A stretch of DNA of 64,000 bases from an uncultured Eggerthellaceae bacterium (GCA_910588985.1 CAJURO010000002.1:49553-113552); one strand, 5' to 3'. Shown: positions 8,229 through 20,493, counted from the first letter of the stretch. Notes: generated by a model not told the origin, from the letters alone. Program-made: numbers and translations.

Positions 8229-9539
8229 ATGGAAGAGAATGCCATGATGACAGATGCTCTCGGCATTTTGGAATCTCGTGGAGTCACTCGCCGCAGCTTC
8301 ATGAAGCTTTGCGCAGGCGTTGCTGCAGCAGCGGGGCTATCAAGCGTAGCGATCCCACGTGTTGCCGAAGCTATCGAGCAATCTGTAATTGGCGCTACAT
8401 CGGGTGATCTGTATCCGGTCATCTGGATCGAGGGAGCCTCGTGTACAGGCTGTACTGAGTCGTTCGCGCAGATCGAGACACCTGATGTTGCATCGGTCGT
8501 CCTTGATGTGATCTCTCTGAACTATTCAGAGACGCTCTCTGCAGCGGCAGGCTATTCAGTCGAAGAGGCCAAGGCGCAGACCATTGCTGCAGGTAACTAC
8601 ATCTTGATCTACGAGGGCGCGGTTCTTGAAGGCTGGGGCGGCAACGCATTGCGTGCTGCTGGCGAAACCGGCATCGAGTCGCTGGTCGAGGCAGCGGAGA
8701 GCGCGAATGCGGTCGTCGCTGTTGGGTCATGTGCTGTGAACGGTGGTTGGTGCGCAGCATATCCCAATCCGTCGAAGGCCGTGGGCGTTCAGCAGTACCT
8801 TCAGAAGGAAGGCATCACCACGCCTGTCGTGAACATCCCCGGATGCCCTGTGAACCCCGAATGGGTCATGTCAGTGCTTGTTGACGTTGTCATGCTGCAA
8901 GACCCGACGCTGCTCGAGCTCAACAGCTTCAATGAGCCTGCGGGGCTTTTCAACCAGACCATCCATGACAATTGCGAGCGTCGTGGTCATTTCGAGAATG
9001 GCGAATTCGTCTATGAGTTCGGCTCCGAGGAAGAGAAGCTCGGATACTGCCTCTATCCTCTGGGATGCCGTGGCCCGCAGACAAAGGCGCTCTGTGGCGT
9101 TACGCTTTGGAACAACCGCAGGTCTTGGTGCGTCCAGGCTGGTGCTCCTTGTATCGGATGCTGCGAGGCGAATCCGAACAACCCAGGTGACAACTGGGTC
9201 GAGGTTAACACGCCGTTCCGCGCACGCTTCCGCGACCTTCGCATCCAAGAGCTCAAGTTCCAGCCTGAGCCTGTTGCATGGGCTATCACGGGAATCGTTG
9301 CCGTGGCGCTTGTCATCCATGGCTTCGGCATGAAGAAGACGGGCCGTATGGATGGCGGTGCGCCGTTCGAGCCGATCCGCAAGTGGGATAAGAACCATCC
9401 GAACGAGGCTATCGGCACCTACGCTGACCCTGAGCAGGGCGGCCCTGTGCTCTCAGCTGAGCTCGTCGAGGACAATTCGCATAAGCCATCTGCGCCAGCC
9501 GACGAGGTCGTCGCAGATTACGAGGAATCAAAGGAATAG
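8229..9539 (+). CDS. hyaA: [NiFe] hydrogenase small subunit (Tat-exported)
   Basis: 436-residue electron-transfer subunit of a membrane-bound uptake hydrogenase. A twin-arginine signal (TRRSFMK, R21-R22, then a hydrophobic stretch) directs export of the folded heterodimer. Proximal-cluster cysteines lie in SCTGCTES, VGSCAVNGG and IPGCPVNPEW. The distal cluster uses His/Cys in TIHDNCERR and GYCLYPLGC. The medial cluster lies in CGVTLWNNRRSWC and GAPCIGC. A C-terminal membrane helix (about WAITGIVAVALVIHGF) anchors the protein, followed by an acidic tail. I chose ATG 8229 for its site AGAGGGGG, rather than the upstream in-frame start at 8160. It is first in hyaA-hyaB-hyaC. Confidence 0.95.
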   Translation: MEENAMMTDALGILESRGVTRRSFMKLCAGVAAAAGLSSVAIPRVAEAIEQSVIGATSGDLYPVIWIEGASCTGCTESFAQIETPDVASVVLDVISLNYSETLSAAAGYSVEEAKAQTIAAGNYILIYEGAVLEGWGGNALRAAGETGIESLVEAAESANAVVAVGSCAVNGGWCAAYPNPSKAVGVQQYLQKEGITTPVVNIPGCPVNPEWVMSVLVDVVMLQDPTLLELNSFNEPAGLFNQTIHDNCERRGHFENGEFVYEFGSEEEKLGYCLYPLGCRGPQTKALCGVTLWNNRRSWCVQAGAPCIGCCEANPNNPGDNWVEVNTPFRARFRDLRIQELKFQPEPVAWAITGIVAVALVIHGFGMKKTGRMDGGAPFEPIRKWDKNHPNEAIGTYADPEQGGPVLSAELVEDNSHKPSAPADEVVADYEESKE

Positions 9540-9554
9540 GGGGTGAGCTGATAC

Positions 9555-11228
9555 ATGACACGTTCAATCATCGATCCGATCACACGTATCGAAGGACATC
9601 TGCGTGTGGAGATGGAGGTAGAGCAGGGCGTCGTAACCGATGCTTGGGTCTCTGGCGGATGCTTCCGCGGCATGGAGATGGTAGTGCAGGATAGAACGCC
9701 TGAGGATGCAGCTCAGATCGTTCAGCGCATTTGCGGTGTATGCCCGGTCTCTCATGCGCATGCATCGTCCATCGCTGCCGAGAAGGCATATGGGATCACC
9801 ATCTCGAACAATGCGCGACTCGTGCGCAACCTCATCGAAGGCGCGCAGTTCCTGCATTCGCATATCCTGTGGTTCTACAACCTTTGCGCGCTTGACTATG
9901 TCAATCCGCTCGATGCGCTCAATGCCAATGTTGCAGATACCTATGATCTTGCACAGCAGGCTGGCACATCCATGGATACCGATTTCGCTGGTCTCAAGGA
10001 GAAGCTCGAGGCATTCGCTGCCAATGGACAGCTCTCCATCTTCTCTGGCAACTGGTTCGAGTGCGACAACGGAACCGGCTACAAGCTTCCACCAGAGCTC
10101 AACCTCATCTGCACGGCCCATTACCTTGAGGCATTGAAGATGCAGGCACGCGCTTCGGAGATCGCAGCGCTTCTGGGTGGCAAGATGCCGCATGTCATGA
10201 CGCTTGTCCCTGGTGGCACCGCATTCTATCCGACAGAGCAGAAGCTCGATGACCTGTGGGCCATGGCCAACGAGATCTATGACTGGGTCTCTACGACGAT
10301 GATCCAGGACACGCTTGCTCTTGCTCCGTTCTATAAGGATGTATTCACCTTCGGCAAGGGCTGTGGCCGCTATATCGCTTGGGGTGTCTTCGAGGGTCCT
10401 GAGTGGCCATATGGAGATGATTACATCGCTCAGATGCGTCATCGCTATCTGCCGATGGGCGTTCTCAATGAGGACCTTGAGGTCTCTGATGTTGAAGAGT
10501 CCTTCATCACCGAGTACATGGGCCATTCTTGGTACAAGGGTGACGCTACCTATGAATCACCATACTTCGTTACCGAGCCTGAGTTCACCGAATACAATGT
10601 TGAGGATCGCTATAGCTGGGTCAAGTGCCCGGCCTATGATGGCAAGCCGATGGAGGCAGGTGGATTCTCCCGCATCCTGGCTGCATACAAGCGTGGCGTT
10701 CCGTTCATCGTCGAGCAGGTGGACGCTCTTCTCGTGGCGCTTGGTGCGAACAAGGGCGATCTCTCTGTTCTGCAGAACACCATGGGTCGTACCGCAACGC
10801 GTCAGATCGAGACGCTCTATATCGCAGGCCTCATGAAGGAATGGACTCTTGAGCTCATGGAGGCGATCGCTGGTGGCGATTCCACGTACTTCCGCGAGCC
10901 AATGACCACGACTGGTGAGGGAACGGGCTTCTGGGAGGCTCCGCGTGGTGCTCTCTATCACTCCGAGAAGGTCACGAATGGCAAGGTTGACGGGTACCAG
11001 ATCATCATCCCATCAACATGGAACCTTGCGCCGATGAATGCTGATGGCGTTCATGGTCCGATGGAGCAAGCGCTGATCGGTTGCCCTGTTGAGGATATCG
11101 AGATGCCGATCAATGCCCTTCGTACCGTTCATAGCTTCGATCCTTGCACTGCGTGCGCTGTGCACGTGACCGAGCCTGCAACAGGTAAGTCATTCAAGAC
11201 GGTCACAAGCCCTTGGGGGGTGAAGTAA
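9555..11228 (+). CDS. hyaB: [NiFe] hydrogenase large (catalytic) subunit
   Basis: 557-residue subunit carrying the Ni-Fe centre that oxidises H2. The N-terminal motif ITRIEGHLRVEMEV is followed by RICGVC (C60, C63). The C-terminal motif is DPCTACAVH (C531, C534). Twenty residues follow the conserved His537, which is the normal cleavable extension removed by an M52 endopeptidase after nickel insertion; a suitable protease lies far away at 40575-41150. The subunit travels out with HyaA on its Tat signal. The gene starts 15 nt after hyaA and ends directly against hyaC. Confidence 0.96.
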   Translation: MTRSIIDPITRIEGHLRVEMEVEQGVVTDAWVSGGCFRGMEMVVQDRTPEDAAQIVQRICGVCPVSHAHASSIAAEKAYGITISNNARLVRNLIEGAQFLHSHILWFYNLCALDYVNPLDALNANVADTYDLAQQAGTSMDTDFAGLKEKLEAFAANGQLSIFSGNWFECDNGTGYKLPPELNLICTAHYLEALKMQARASEIAALLGGKMPHVMTLVPGGTAFYPTEQKLDDLWAMANEIYDWVSTTMIQDTLALAPFYKDVFTFGKGCGRYIAWGVFEGPEWPYGDDYIAQMRHRYLPMGVLNEDLEVSDVEESFITEYMGHSWYKGDATYESPYFVTEPEFTEYNVEDRYSWVKCPAYDGKPMEAGGFSRILAAYKRGVPFIVEQVDALLVALGANKGDLSVLQNTMGRTATRQIETLYIAGLMKEWTLELMEAIAGGDSTYFREPMTTTGEGTGFWEAPRGALYHSEKVTNGKVDGYQIIIPSTWNLAPMNADGVHGPMEQALIGCPVEDIEMPINALRTVHSFDPCTACAVHVTEPATGKSFKTVTSPWGVK

Positions 11229-11921
11229 ATGGCACATCTCGCGCATTATCGTGAAGCACACCCAATGGTGTTCGTTGTGACCCATTGGATCAATCTCGTG
11301 AGCATGATCTTGCTCATCCTTACAGGCTTCATCATCCATTATCCGTTCATCGCGGGCATCATGGGCATCTGCCGTGGCGTGCATCTGTTCTGCGGCTTCG
11401 TGCTCTTCTTCAACTGCTTGTTCCGCATCGTTGCTTCCTTCTTCGTGAAGTCAGCACCTACGGGCGGTACCCGTAAGATGGTCACGGACTACAAGACGTG
11501 GCTTCCTCAAAAGGACAATCGTCATCAGGGTGGCGCATGGATCAAGTACTATCTGTTCATGAAGAAGGACCATCCCCTCTCAGCGAAGCTTGGCGTGCCG
11601 CAGAAGATCTCCTATCTGTGCATCCCGATTTTGATCATCGTCATGTTCTGGACGGGCCTTTGCCTGTGGGGCGCAACGATGAACTGGGCACCCATCGCTT
11701 GGACCATCAATCTGGTTGGTGGCGCAATGAGCATCCGCATCATCCACTATTACATGATGTTCGTGTTCATCTGCTTCATGTTCCTGCATATCTACCTGGC
11801 AAATGTTGAGGGCATCGCCCCAACGAAGCTCATGTTCGCGCGCAAGGAGCATGGCGGCTTGGTGTACGATCCAGACATCCATAACATTGTTGGTGAGGAT
11901 TTCGACCCCAAGCACGACTAG
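11229..11921 (+). CDS. hyaC: Hydrogenase b-type cytochrome subunit
   Basis: 230-residue membrane cytochrome b that takes electrons from the hydrogenase into the quinone pool. Four hydrophobic helices are visible (about residues 15-38, 45-72, 115-140 and 160-190). Candidate haem ligands are His in FVVTHWINLVS, RGVHLFCGF, RIIHYYMMF and MFLHIYLANVEG, which fits the HyaC/HydC family. It abuts hyaB with no gap and is last in the operon, followed by a terminator. No hyp maturation genes are adjacent. Confidence 0.93.
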   Translation: MAHLAHYREAHPMVFVVTHWINLVSMILLILTGFIIHYPFIAGIMGICRGVHLFCGFVLFFNCLFRIVASFFVKSAPTGGTRKMVTDYKTWLPQKDNRHQGGAWIKYYLFMKKDHPLSAKLGVPQKISYLCIPILIIVMFWTGLCLWGATMNWAPIAWTINLVGGAMSIRIIHYYMMFVFICFMFLHIYLANVEGIAPTKLMFARKEHGGLVYDPDIHNIVGEDFDPKHD

Positions 11922-11945
11922 TCTGACGGCTTGTCTTTGATCGAC

Positions 11946-11980
11946 AACAAGGCTCCCGTATGGGGGCCTTGTTCATTTTT
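11946..11980 (+). terminator. Intrinsic terminator of hyaABC
   Basis: A 12-bp stem (AACAAGGCTCCC / GGGGGCCTTGTT, one G-U) with loop GTAT is followed by CATTTTT, 25 nt after the hyaC stop. Confidence 0.85.
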
Positions 11981-12029
11981 GGGCGAAGATAAGTATTCGG
12001 TACTCCAAGCTGGAAATATCGCGTTTGAA

Positions 12030-12128
12030 GGTTGCCGCATGATGGTGAAAGCGAGGTAAGCCAAAGGAGCCGAGAGGCCTTGGCTCGAGGCGACGACGCG
12101 GCGAAACCTTCACCATCATGCGGCAACC
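12030..12128 (+). repeat. Palindromic element copy 1 (structured-RNA-like repeat)
   Basis: The outer arms form a perfect 20-bp inverted repeat: 12030-12049 pairs with 12109-12128 (GTTGCCGCATGATGG... / ...CCATCATGCGGCAAC). The ~59-nt core is shared with copies at 24185-24283 and 47526-47625. It contains AGCGAGGTAAGCCAAAG, an inner hairpin GCC-GA-GAGGC-CTT-GGCTC-GA-GGC, and GCGACGACGCGGCGA. The symmetric GA/GA loop suggests tandem sheared G-A pairs in RNA, making this the sense strand. It lies 108 nt after hyaC, past the terminator, and upstream of the pyr promoter. No target-site duplication is visible. I do not recognise the family. Confidence 0.8.
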
Positions 12129-12144
12129 CATCATGAATTCAATC

Positions 12145-12165
12145 TAGAATTGCAGAGCATAGAAT
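12145..12165 (+). promoter_or_regulatory. Two TAGAAT hexamers, putative -10 elements of the pyr operon
   Basis: TAGAAT occurs at 12145-12150 and again at 12160-12165. If the second is used, the pyrR leader would be about 150 nt long and would include the PyrR-loop candidate at 12231-12246. No good -35 is visible. Confidence 0.35.
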
Positions 12166-12230
12166 AAAAATGAAATCGACGATGGTGTGATGCCATGGTT
12201 GTGTCATACTGACGTATAGACCTTTAAAAG

Positions 12231-12246
12231 CGGTACAGAGAGACCG
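12231..12246 (+). promoter_or_regulatory. Candidate PyrR-binding hairpin in the pyr leader
   Basis: CGGT-ACAGAGAG-ACCG forms a small hairpin whose loop contains CAGAGAG, resembling the conserved PyrR-binding loop of pyr attenuators. Downstream, ACGAAGCC (12254-12261) can pair with GGTTTCGT (12283-12290), but no U-tract follows. Control may therefore be translational rather than by termination. The hairpin and gene context are seen directly; the regulatory role is inferred. Confidence 0.4.
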
Positions 12247-12324
12247 ACAAGGTACGAAGCCTCAATGAAGCAACCTTCCTTCGGTTTCGTCTGTACGCAC
12301 TCGATCAAAAGATAAGGAGTGTGT

Positions 12325-12918
12325 ATGAGCGATTCACCTGTCGTCAAGTCCGTTTGCATGGATGCAGACGAGATCGAGCGAGCTATCACACGCATAGCTC
12401 ACCAAATCCTCGAGAACAACAAAGGAGCCGACAACCTCGCGCTTGTGGGAATCGTCACGCGCGGCGATGTGCTTGCGGGCATGCTGCGTGAGCGCATCGA
12501 AGAGATCGAAGGTATCCGTGTTCCGCTCGGCAAGCTTGACATCAGCTTCTACCGTGATGACTTCATGACGCACATCGCGCCTGAAGTGCTTGGTACGGAC
12601 ATCCCCTTCGATATCGATGGCATGCGCGTCATCCTCGTCGATGACGTACTCTATACCGGACGTACGATCCGCGCAGCGCTCGATGCGCTCATGGATATCG
12701 GCCGTCCTTCATCAGTGCAGCTTGCGGTCCTCGTTGATCGCGGTCATCGCGAGTTGCCCATTCGTGCTGATTATGTTGGCAAGAACGTCCCTTCCTCAAC
12801 TGATGAGAACGTCCGTCTCTTCATTGAGGAGATCGACGGGTTCTCAGCGGTGGAGATCCTCGAACGCAAGTCTGGAGAGCGTGCAGGAGCCGCTCCGCTT
12901 CCGAAAGAAGGTGCATAA
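12325..12918 (+). CDS. pyrR: Bifunctional pyr operon regulator / uracil phosphoribosyltransferase PyrR
   Basis: 197-residue PyrR: it binds pyr leader RNA in response to UMP/UTP and has uracil phosphoribosyltransferase activity. The PRPP-binding loop is VILVDDVLYTGRT (about residues 100-112). Other family segments are GIVTRGDVLA and VLVDRGHRELPIRADYVGKN. I chose ATG 12325 for AAGGAG at 12314-12319. It heads the operon with only a 3-nt gap to pyrB, consistent with self-control of the whole transcript. Confidence 0.95.
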   Translation: MSDSPVVKSVCMDADEIERAITRIAHQILENNKGADNLALVGIVTRGDVLAGMLRERIEEIEGIRVPLGKLDISFYRDDFMTHIAPEVLGTDIPFDIDGMRVILVDDVLYTGRTIRAALDALMDIGRPSSVQLAVLVDRGHRELPIRADYVGKNVPSSTDENVRLFIEEIDGFSAVEILERKSGERAGAAPLPKEGA

Positions 12919-12921
12919 CAG

Positions 12922-13866
12922 ATGGCTTTTTCCCACGAGCATCTCATTGATATCTCAGAATACTCTCGAGATGACATCATGTTGCTTCTGCAGACAGCGC
13001 AGAAGTTCAAAGAGGTCAACGAACGACGCATCAAGCAGGTTCCTACGCTCAAAGGCGCCACGATCGTCAATATGTTCAACGAACCTTCAACGCGCACGCG
13101 CTCCTCGTTCGAGATCGCTGAGAAGCGTCTGAGCGCGAACAGCTTGAACTTTGGCGGCAGCTCAACATCGACTGTGAAGGGCGAGAGCCTCTCCGATACG
13201 GTCGAGACGCTGTGCGCTTACAAGATCGACATGATCATTGTGCGTGATAAGCACGCAGGCGTTCCCCGCAAGATCGCCGACCTCTCAGGCGTGCATGTGA
13301 TCGATGCGGGCGATGGCAAGCACCAGCATCCCACCCAAGCGCTGCTCGACCTCTACTCTATCTGGGAGAGCAAAGGGTCATTCGAGGGTCTTAACGTTGG
13401 CATCGTTGGCGATATCTCGCATTCTCGCGTATGCGGCTCCCTCGTGCCTGCTTTGAAGATCATGGGCGCTAACGTATGCGTGATCGCACCCCCCACGCTC
13501 CTTCCTGCACGTCCTGACGTGCTTGGAGCTGACAGCGTCTCGACCGACCTCGATACGGTGTTGCCTGACCTCGATGTCGTGTACATGCTCCGTGTCCAGC
13601 GGGAACGCCTTGAAGGAGCTCCTTTCCCGTCCCTTCGTGAATACAACAAGCTCTTCGGCTTGACGCAGAAGCGCGATGCCCTGATGCGCCCTGATGCTAT
13701 CGTTTGCCATCCCGGCCCGATCAATCGCGGGGTTGAGCTTGATAGCTTCATGGCAGATCATCCCGAGCGCTCCATGATCTTGGATCAGGTCTACGCTGGG
13801 ATCCTCGTTCGTATGGCAGCTCTTTATCTTTTGCTAGGAGGTAGCAACGATGGCTTTGATGCTTAA
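12922..13866 (+). CDS. pyrB: Aspartate carbamoyltransferase catalytic subunit
   Basis: 314-residue enzyme condensing carbamoyl phosphate with aspartate, the first committed pyrimidine step. The carbamoyl-phosphate site FNEPSTRTRSSFE is near residue 54. HQHPTQALLDL and the aspartate-loop region CHPGPINRGVELD are intact. Length matches the class without a fused dihydroorotase. No pyrI regulatory chain is nearby, consistent with control through PyrR. The 3' end overlaps pyrC by 17 nt. Confidence 0.96.
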   Translation: MAFSHEHLIDISEYSRDDIMLLLQTAQKFKEVNERRIKQVPTLKGATIVNMFNEPSTRTRSSFEIAEKRLSANSLNFGGSSTSTVKGESLSDTVETLCAYKIDMIIVRDKHAGVPRKIADLSGVHVIDAGDGKHQHPTQALLDLYSIWESKGSFEGLNVGIVGDISHSRVCGSLVPALKIMGANVCVIAPPTLLPARPDVLGADSVSTDLDTVLPDLDVVYMLRVQRERLEGAPFPSLREYNKLFGLTQKRDALMRPDAIVCHPGPINRGVELDSFMADHPERSMILDQVYAGILVRMAALYLLLGGSNDGFDA

Positions 13867-15145
13867 AGGTGCACGCTGCATCGATCCTCAGGTCGGCCTT
13901 GACGAAGTGGTCGATATCCTGATCCGTGATGGCAAGATCGTCGAGGTCGGCCATGACCTTGAGATGGAGAAGGGCGTCGAGCGCGACCTTTCGGGCAAGG
14001 TCGTCGTGCCTGGACTCGTTGACATGCATGTCCATCTTCGCGAGCCAGGATACGAGCAGAAGGAAGATATCGAGAGTGGGACACGAGCAGCCGCGCATGG
14101 GGGCTTTACGGCAGTTTGCGCTATGCCCAACACCGATCCTGTGATCGACAATGCTGTGGGCGTGGAGTACGTCAAGGCGCGGGCGAATGCAGTCGGCAAG
14201 AGCCGTGTGATCGTTTCTGGTGCGTGCACGAAGGGCCTTGGTGGCGAGATCCTCTCTGACATGGGCGACATGTATGAGCATGGGGTACGCGCATTCACTG
14301 ATGATGGGCACGGGATTCAGGATGCGGGCATGATGCGCCGTGTCATGGAGTATGCCTCCCAGTTCGATTGCGTCGTCATGCCTCATTGCCAAGATGATTC
14401 GCTCGTAGGGGAGGGCCAGGTCAATGAGGGTGTTGCCTCTACGCGCCTTGGCATGTTCGGGTGGCCAGCTGAAGGCGAGGAGCTCGAGATCGCACGCGAT
14501 ATCGCCCTTTCGCGCCTGACAGGATGCCCTCTCCACATCCAGCACATCACCACGGCGCGCGGCCTTGATATGGTGCGCGCTGCAAAGGAGGAAGGGCTTG
14601 AGGTCACCTGCGAGGTAACGCCTCATCATCTCTTCCTTACGGAAGACGACATCGATGACACGTATCCGACTTCGCTCAAGGTCAACCCTCCTCTGCGCAC
14701 GAGCGCAGATGCGGCAGCCCTGAGAGAAGGTCTTGTTGATGGCACGATCGACGCCATCGTCACCGACCATGCCCCGCATACCGACTGGGAGAAGGATCGC
14801 GAATTCGAGCTTTCTCCGTTCGGCATGATCGGTTTGGAGACGTCGCTCTCACTCGTGCTCGATCATCTGGTACGGACGGGGGAGATCGACTATGCACGCA
14901 TGATCGATCTCATGGCTGTGAATCCTCGTCGCATCTTGCGCCAAGAGCCTGTGCAGATTGCGGCAGGGTCTGTTGCTGACCTTACCGTGATCGACCCTGA
15001 CGCAACATGGACCGTTGCGCGTTCCGATTTCTATTCCAAGGCGGGCAACTCTGGATTCCTCGGCGCGACGCTCACAGGGCGAGCGAGCGATGTCTACGTA
15101 GGCGGATACGCGACGATGGAAGATGGTGTTGTCGTTGAAGGCTAA
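13850..15145 (+). CDS. pyrC: Dihydroorotase
   Basis: 431-residue amidohydrolase closing carbamoyl-aspartate to dihydroorotate. Zn ligands lie in DMHVHLREPG near residue 60, with later His in VMPHCQD, EVTPHHLFLTEDD and VTDHAPHTDWEK. The HVHLREPG form and length put it in the actinobacterial/Firmicute class I group. ATG 13850 follows GGAGG inside the end of pyrB, and the gene overlaps carA by 23 nt, so translation is probably coupled. Confidence 0.96.
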   Translation: MALMLKGARCIDPQVGLDEVVDILIRDGKIVEVGHDLEMEKGVERDLSGKVVVPGLVDMHVHLREPGYEQKEDIESGTRAAAHGGFTAVCAMPNTDPVIDNAVGVEYVKARANAVGKSRVIVSGACTKGLGGEILSDMGDMYEHGVRAFTDDGHGIQDAGMMRRVMEYASQFDCVVMPHCQDDSLVGEGQVNEGVASTRLGMFGWPAEGEELEIARDIALSRLTGCPLHIQHITTARGLDMVRAAKEEGLEVTCEVTPHHLFLTEDDIDDTYPTSLKVNPPLRTSADAAALREGLVDGTIDAIVTDHAPHTDWEKDREFELSPFGMIGLETSLSLVLDHLVRTGEIDYARMIDLMAVNPRRILRQEPVQIAAGSVADLTVIDPDATWTVARSDFYSKAGNSGFLGATLTGRASDVYVGGYATMEDGVVVEG

Positions 15146-16467
15146 CGAACGGATCCTGGCTGCCACCTCAAAAGGGACAGCTGCTCCTGCGATCCTCGTT
15201 CTTGAGGATGGCTCTGTTTACCGAGGCACCTCCTGCGGTGCGTGCGGCACACGCACAGGCGAGATCTGCTTCAACACCTCGCTCGTGGGGTACCTAGAGG
15301 TGATCTCTGACCCATCCTATGCTGGGCAGATCGTGACGATGACCTACCCGCAGATCGGGAACTACGGTGTAAACCTTGACGATGTGCAGCGCGATGTCCC
15401 TCATCTCTCAGGGCTTGTCGTGCATGATATGTGCGAAACGCCTTCAAGTTGGCGCAACGTTGAGGGCCTTCCTGATTATTTGCGCGAGCACGATATCGTC
15501 GCCATCGAAGGCGTTGATACGCGCGACCTTGTGCGTCATGTTCGCGAAGCAGGCGCTATGCAGGCTATCCTCTCAACGGAGGAGCTCTCTTCTGAGCGTT
15601 TGCTCGCCCAGCTTGCTGAAAGCGAAGCATTCGTGGGCGTCAACCAGGTCGAGCGTGTCTCATGCGCAGAAGAGCACGCCTTCGAGGACCTTCCCGCAAG
15701 CCATGCGTTCGCAAAGGAGGCGCCGAAGAGCACCGAGCGCAACGTCATCGCATATGATTGCGGCGCTAAGGACGCTATCTTGCAGGACCTCATCCGACGT
15801 GGCTGCGCTGTTACCGTGGTTCCTTGGAACACAAGCGCCGATGAGGTCTTGGCGCTCTCTCCCGATGGTGTCTTCCTCTCGAACGGACCAGGAGACCCAG
15901 ATGCCGTGGAGGGAACGTATCGGCAGGTTGAGCAGCTGATGGGGAAGGTACCCATCTTCGGCATCTGCTTGGGACACCAGATGCTCTCCAAGGCAGCAGG
16001 CGCTTCGATAGAGAAGCTCAAGTATGGGCATCGCGGCGGCAATCAGCCCGTGATGAATCTCATCACGGGACGTGTTGAGATCACTGCGCAGAATCACGGG
16101 TTCGGCCAGATCTTCTCCTCTTTGGGGCCGCTTGTCCCCGAGCTTTCAGGTGGCAAGGCCGAGCATTTCGATGACCTGCGCTCATGGGTTTCTCTTCGCG
16201 TGGCACCTGTGGTGAAGAACGACCTTTTCGGTCGCATCCGCCTCACCCATGTGAACCTCAATGATGGGACGCCTGAGGGGATGCAGTTCATCGACATACC
16301 TGCGTTCAGCGTTCAGTATCACCCTGAAGCTTCGCCGGGGCCTGCGGATTCAGAGTATCTCTTCGATGCATTCATGGGCCTCATGGCAGGAGAAGATGAC
16401 TACTTGGCTTGCGATATCGCGCAAAGCCGTACGCAAGGATGGGATTTCGGAGCTGAGAGGAGCAACG

Positions 16468-16484
<17 letters not shown>
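15123..16484 (+). CDS. carA: Carbamoyl phosphate synthase small (glutaminase) subunit
   Basis: Class I glutamine amidotransferase subunit feeding ammonia to CarB. The CarA N-terminal domain contains GEICFNTSLVGYLEV. The glutaminase has nucleophile Cys in FGICLGHQ and the His/Glu pair in YHPEASPGP. It is long (453 versus about 360-390 residues). About 30 extra residues lie between AQNHGFG (near 322) and LTHVNLNDG (near 373), and there is a ~30-residue C-terminal extension. The start is uncertain: ATG 15123 overlaps pyrC by 23 nt, and nearby GTG/TTG codons are possible. The end overlaps carB by 17 nt. Confidence 0.93.
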
Positions 16485-19689
<3,205 letters not shown>

Positions 19690-19692
19690 GAT

Positions 19693-20493
19693 ATGCAGCT
19701 CTTTGACGAGCGCGCCGAGGTGGTTGGGAACATCCAGCTCTCCGAGCGCATCTATCTGATGGGCATCTACGCACCGCAGACAGCGAATTCGATCAAGCCA
19801 GGTCAGTTCGTCCATATCACGGTAGATAACACGACGGGGCATATCCTGCGTCGCCCCTTCTCCGTCATGGCAGCTGATCCAGAGACGGGGATCATAGACA
19901 TCCTCTACCAAGTCGTCGGCTCTCTTACCGAGGTGATGACGGCGTGGGAGGAAGGCCACGTGCTCTCGATGATCTCGCCGATCGGGCGAGGATGGCGCTA
20001 TCCAGCGGGGACGGAGCATGCGCTTCTTGTGGGCGGCGGCATCGGTGCGGCTCCCTTGTTCATGCTCTGCAAGGACCTCGTTTCGCGTGGCATCAGAACC
20101 GATGTCGTGCTTGGTGCGGTAACAGCGGATGCGCTTGTCTGTCGCGCGCGCTATGAGAGCCTCGCATCTGACATCTTGCGCTTGAGCTATGCGACCGATG
20201 ATGGAACGCTCGGTCGTGCAGGCTTCTGCACCTCGCTTGTCGAGGATGCTCTTACCGCTATGGAGCTGAGCGATGTTTCATATGATTACATTGCCGTTTG
20301 CGGGCCAGAGCCGCTCATGCGCTCTGTTGCGAGCATGGCAGAGGCGGCGAACGTCTTTTGCGAAGCATCCCTTGAGCGCCGAATGGCATGCGGCGTTGGG
20401 GCGTGCCTTTCCTGCATTGTTGAGACGCGCGGGGGAAGACGGCGGGCATGCGTCGATGGTCCCGTCTTTGAGACGAAGGAGATCCTATGGTAA
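19693..20493 (+). CDS. pyrK: Dihydroorotate dehydrogenase electron-transfer subunit
   Basis: 266-residue FAD/[2Fe-2S] protein that partners class 1B PyrD and passes electrons to NAD+. The FAD site is ILRRPFSVM; the NAD-binding segment is LLVGGGIGAAPLF; the cluster cysteines lie in MACGVGACLSC plus RRACVDG. Three nt follow carB, and pyrD overlaps by 7 nt. A PyrK/PyrD pair lets the step run anaerobically without quinones. Confidence 0.95.
   Translation: MQLFDERAEVVGNIQLSERIYLMGIYAPQTANSIKPGQFVHITVDNTTGHILRRPFSVMAADPETGIIDILYQVVGSLTEVMTAWEEGHVLSMISPIGRGWRYPAGTEHALLVGGGIGAAPLFMLCKDLVSRGIRTDVVLGAVTADALVCRARYESLASDILRLSYATDDGTLGRAGFCTSLVEDALTAMELSDVSYDYIAVCGPEPLMRSVASMAEAANVFCEASLERRMACGVGACLSCIVETRGGRRRACVDGPVFETKEILW

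Noticed and set aside
12030..12128. Palindromic element copy 1 as a transposon end or MITE
   Set aside because: No target-site duplication, no transposase nearby, and the arms differ completely between copies, unlike transposon terminal repeats.
13748..14779. 343-residue minus-strand open frame opposite pyrC
   Set aside because: No family motifs, rich in His/Arg/Asp as expected of an antisense shadow of a real gene; pyrC is certain.
16261..16467. Longer carB reading frame beginning at 16261
   Set aside because: It overlaps carA in another frame and lacks the CarB start; ATG 16468 has AGGAG and begins at the conserved N-terminus.
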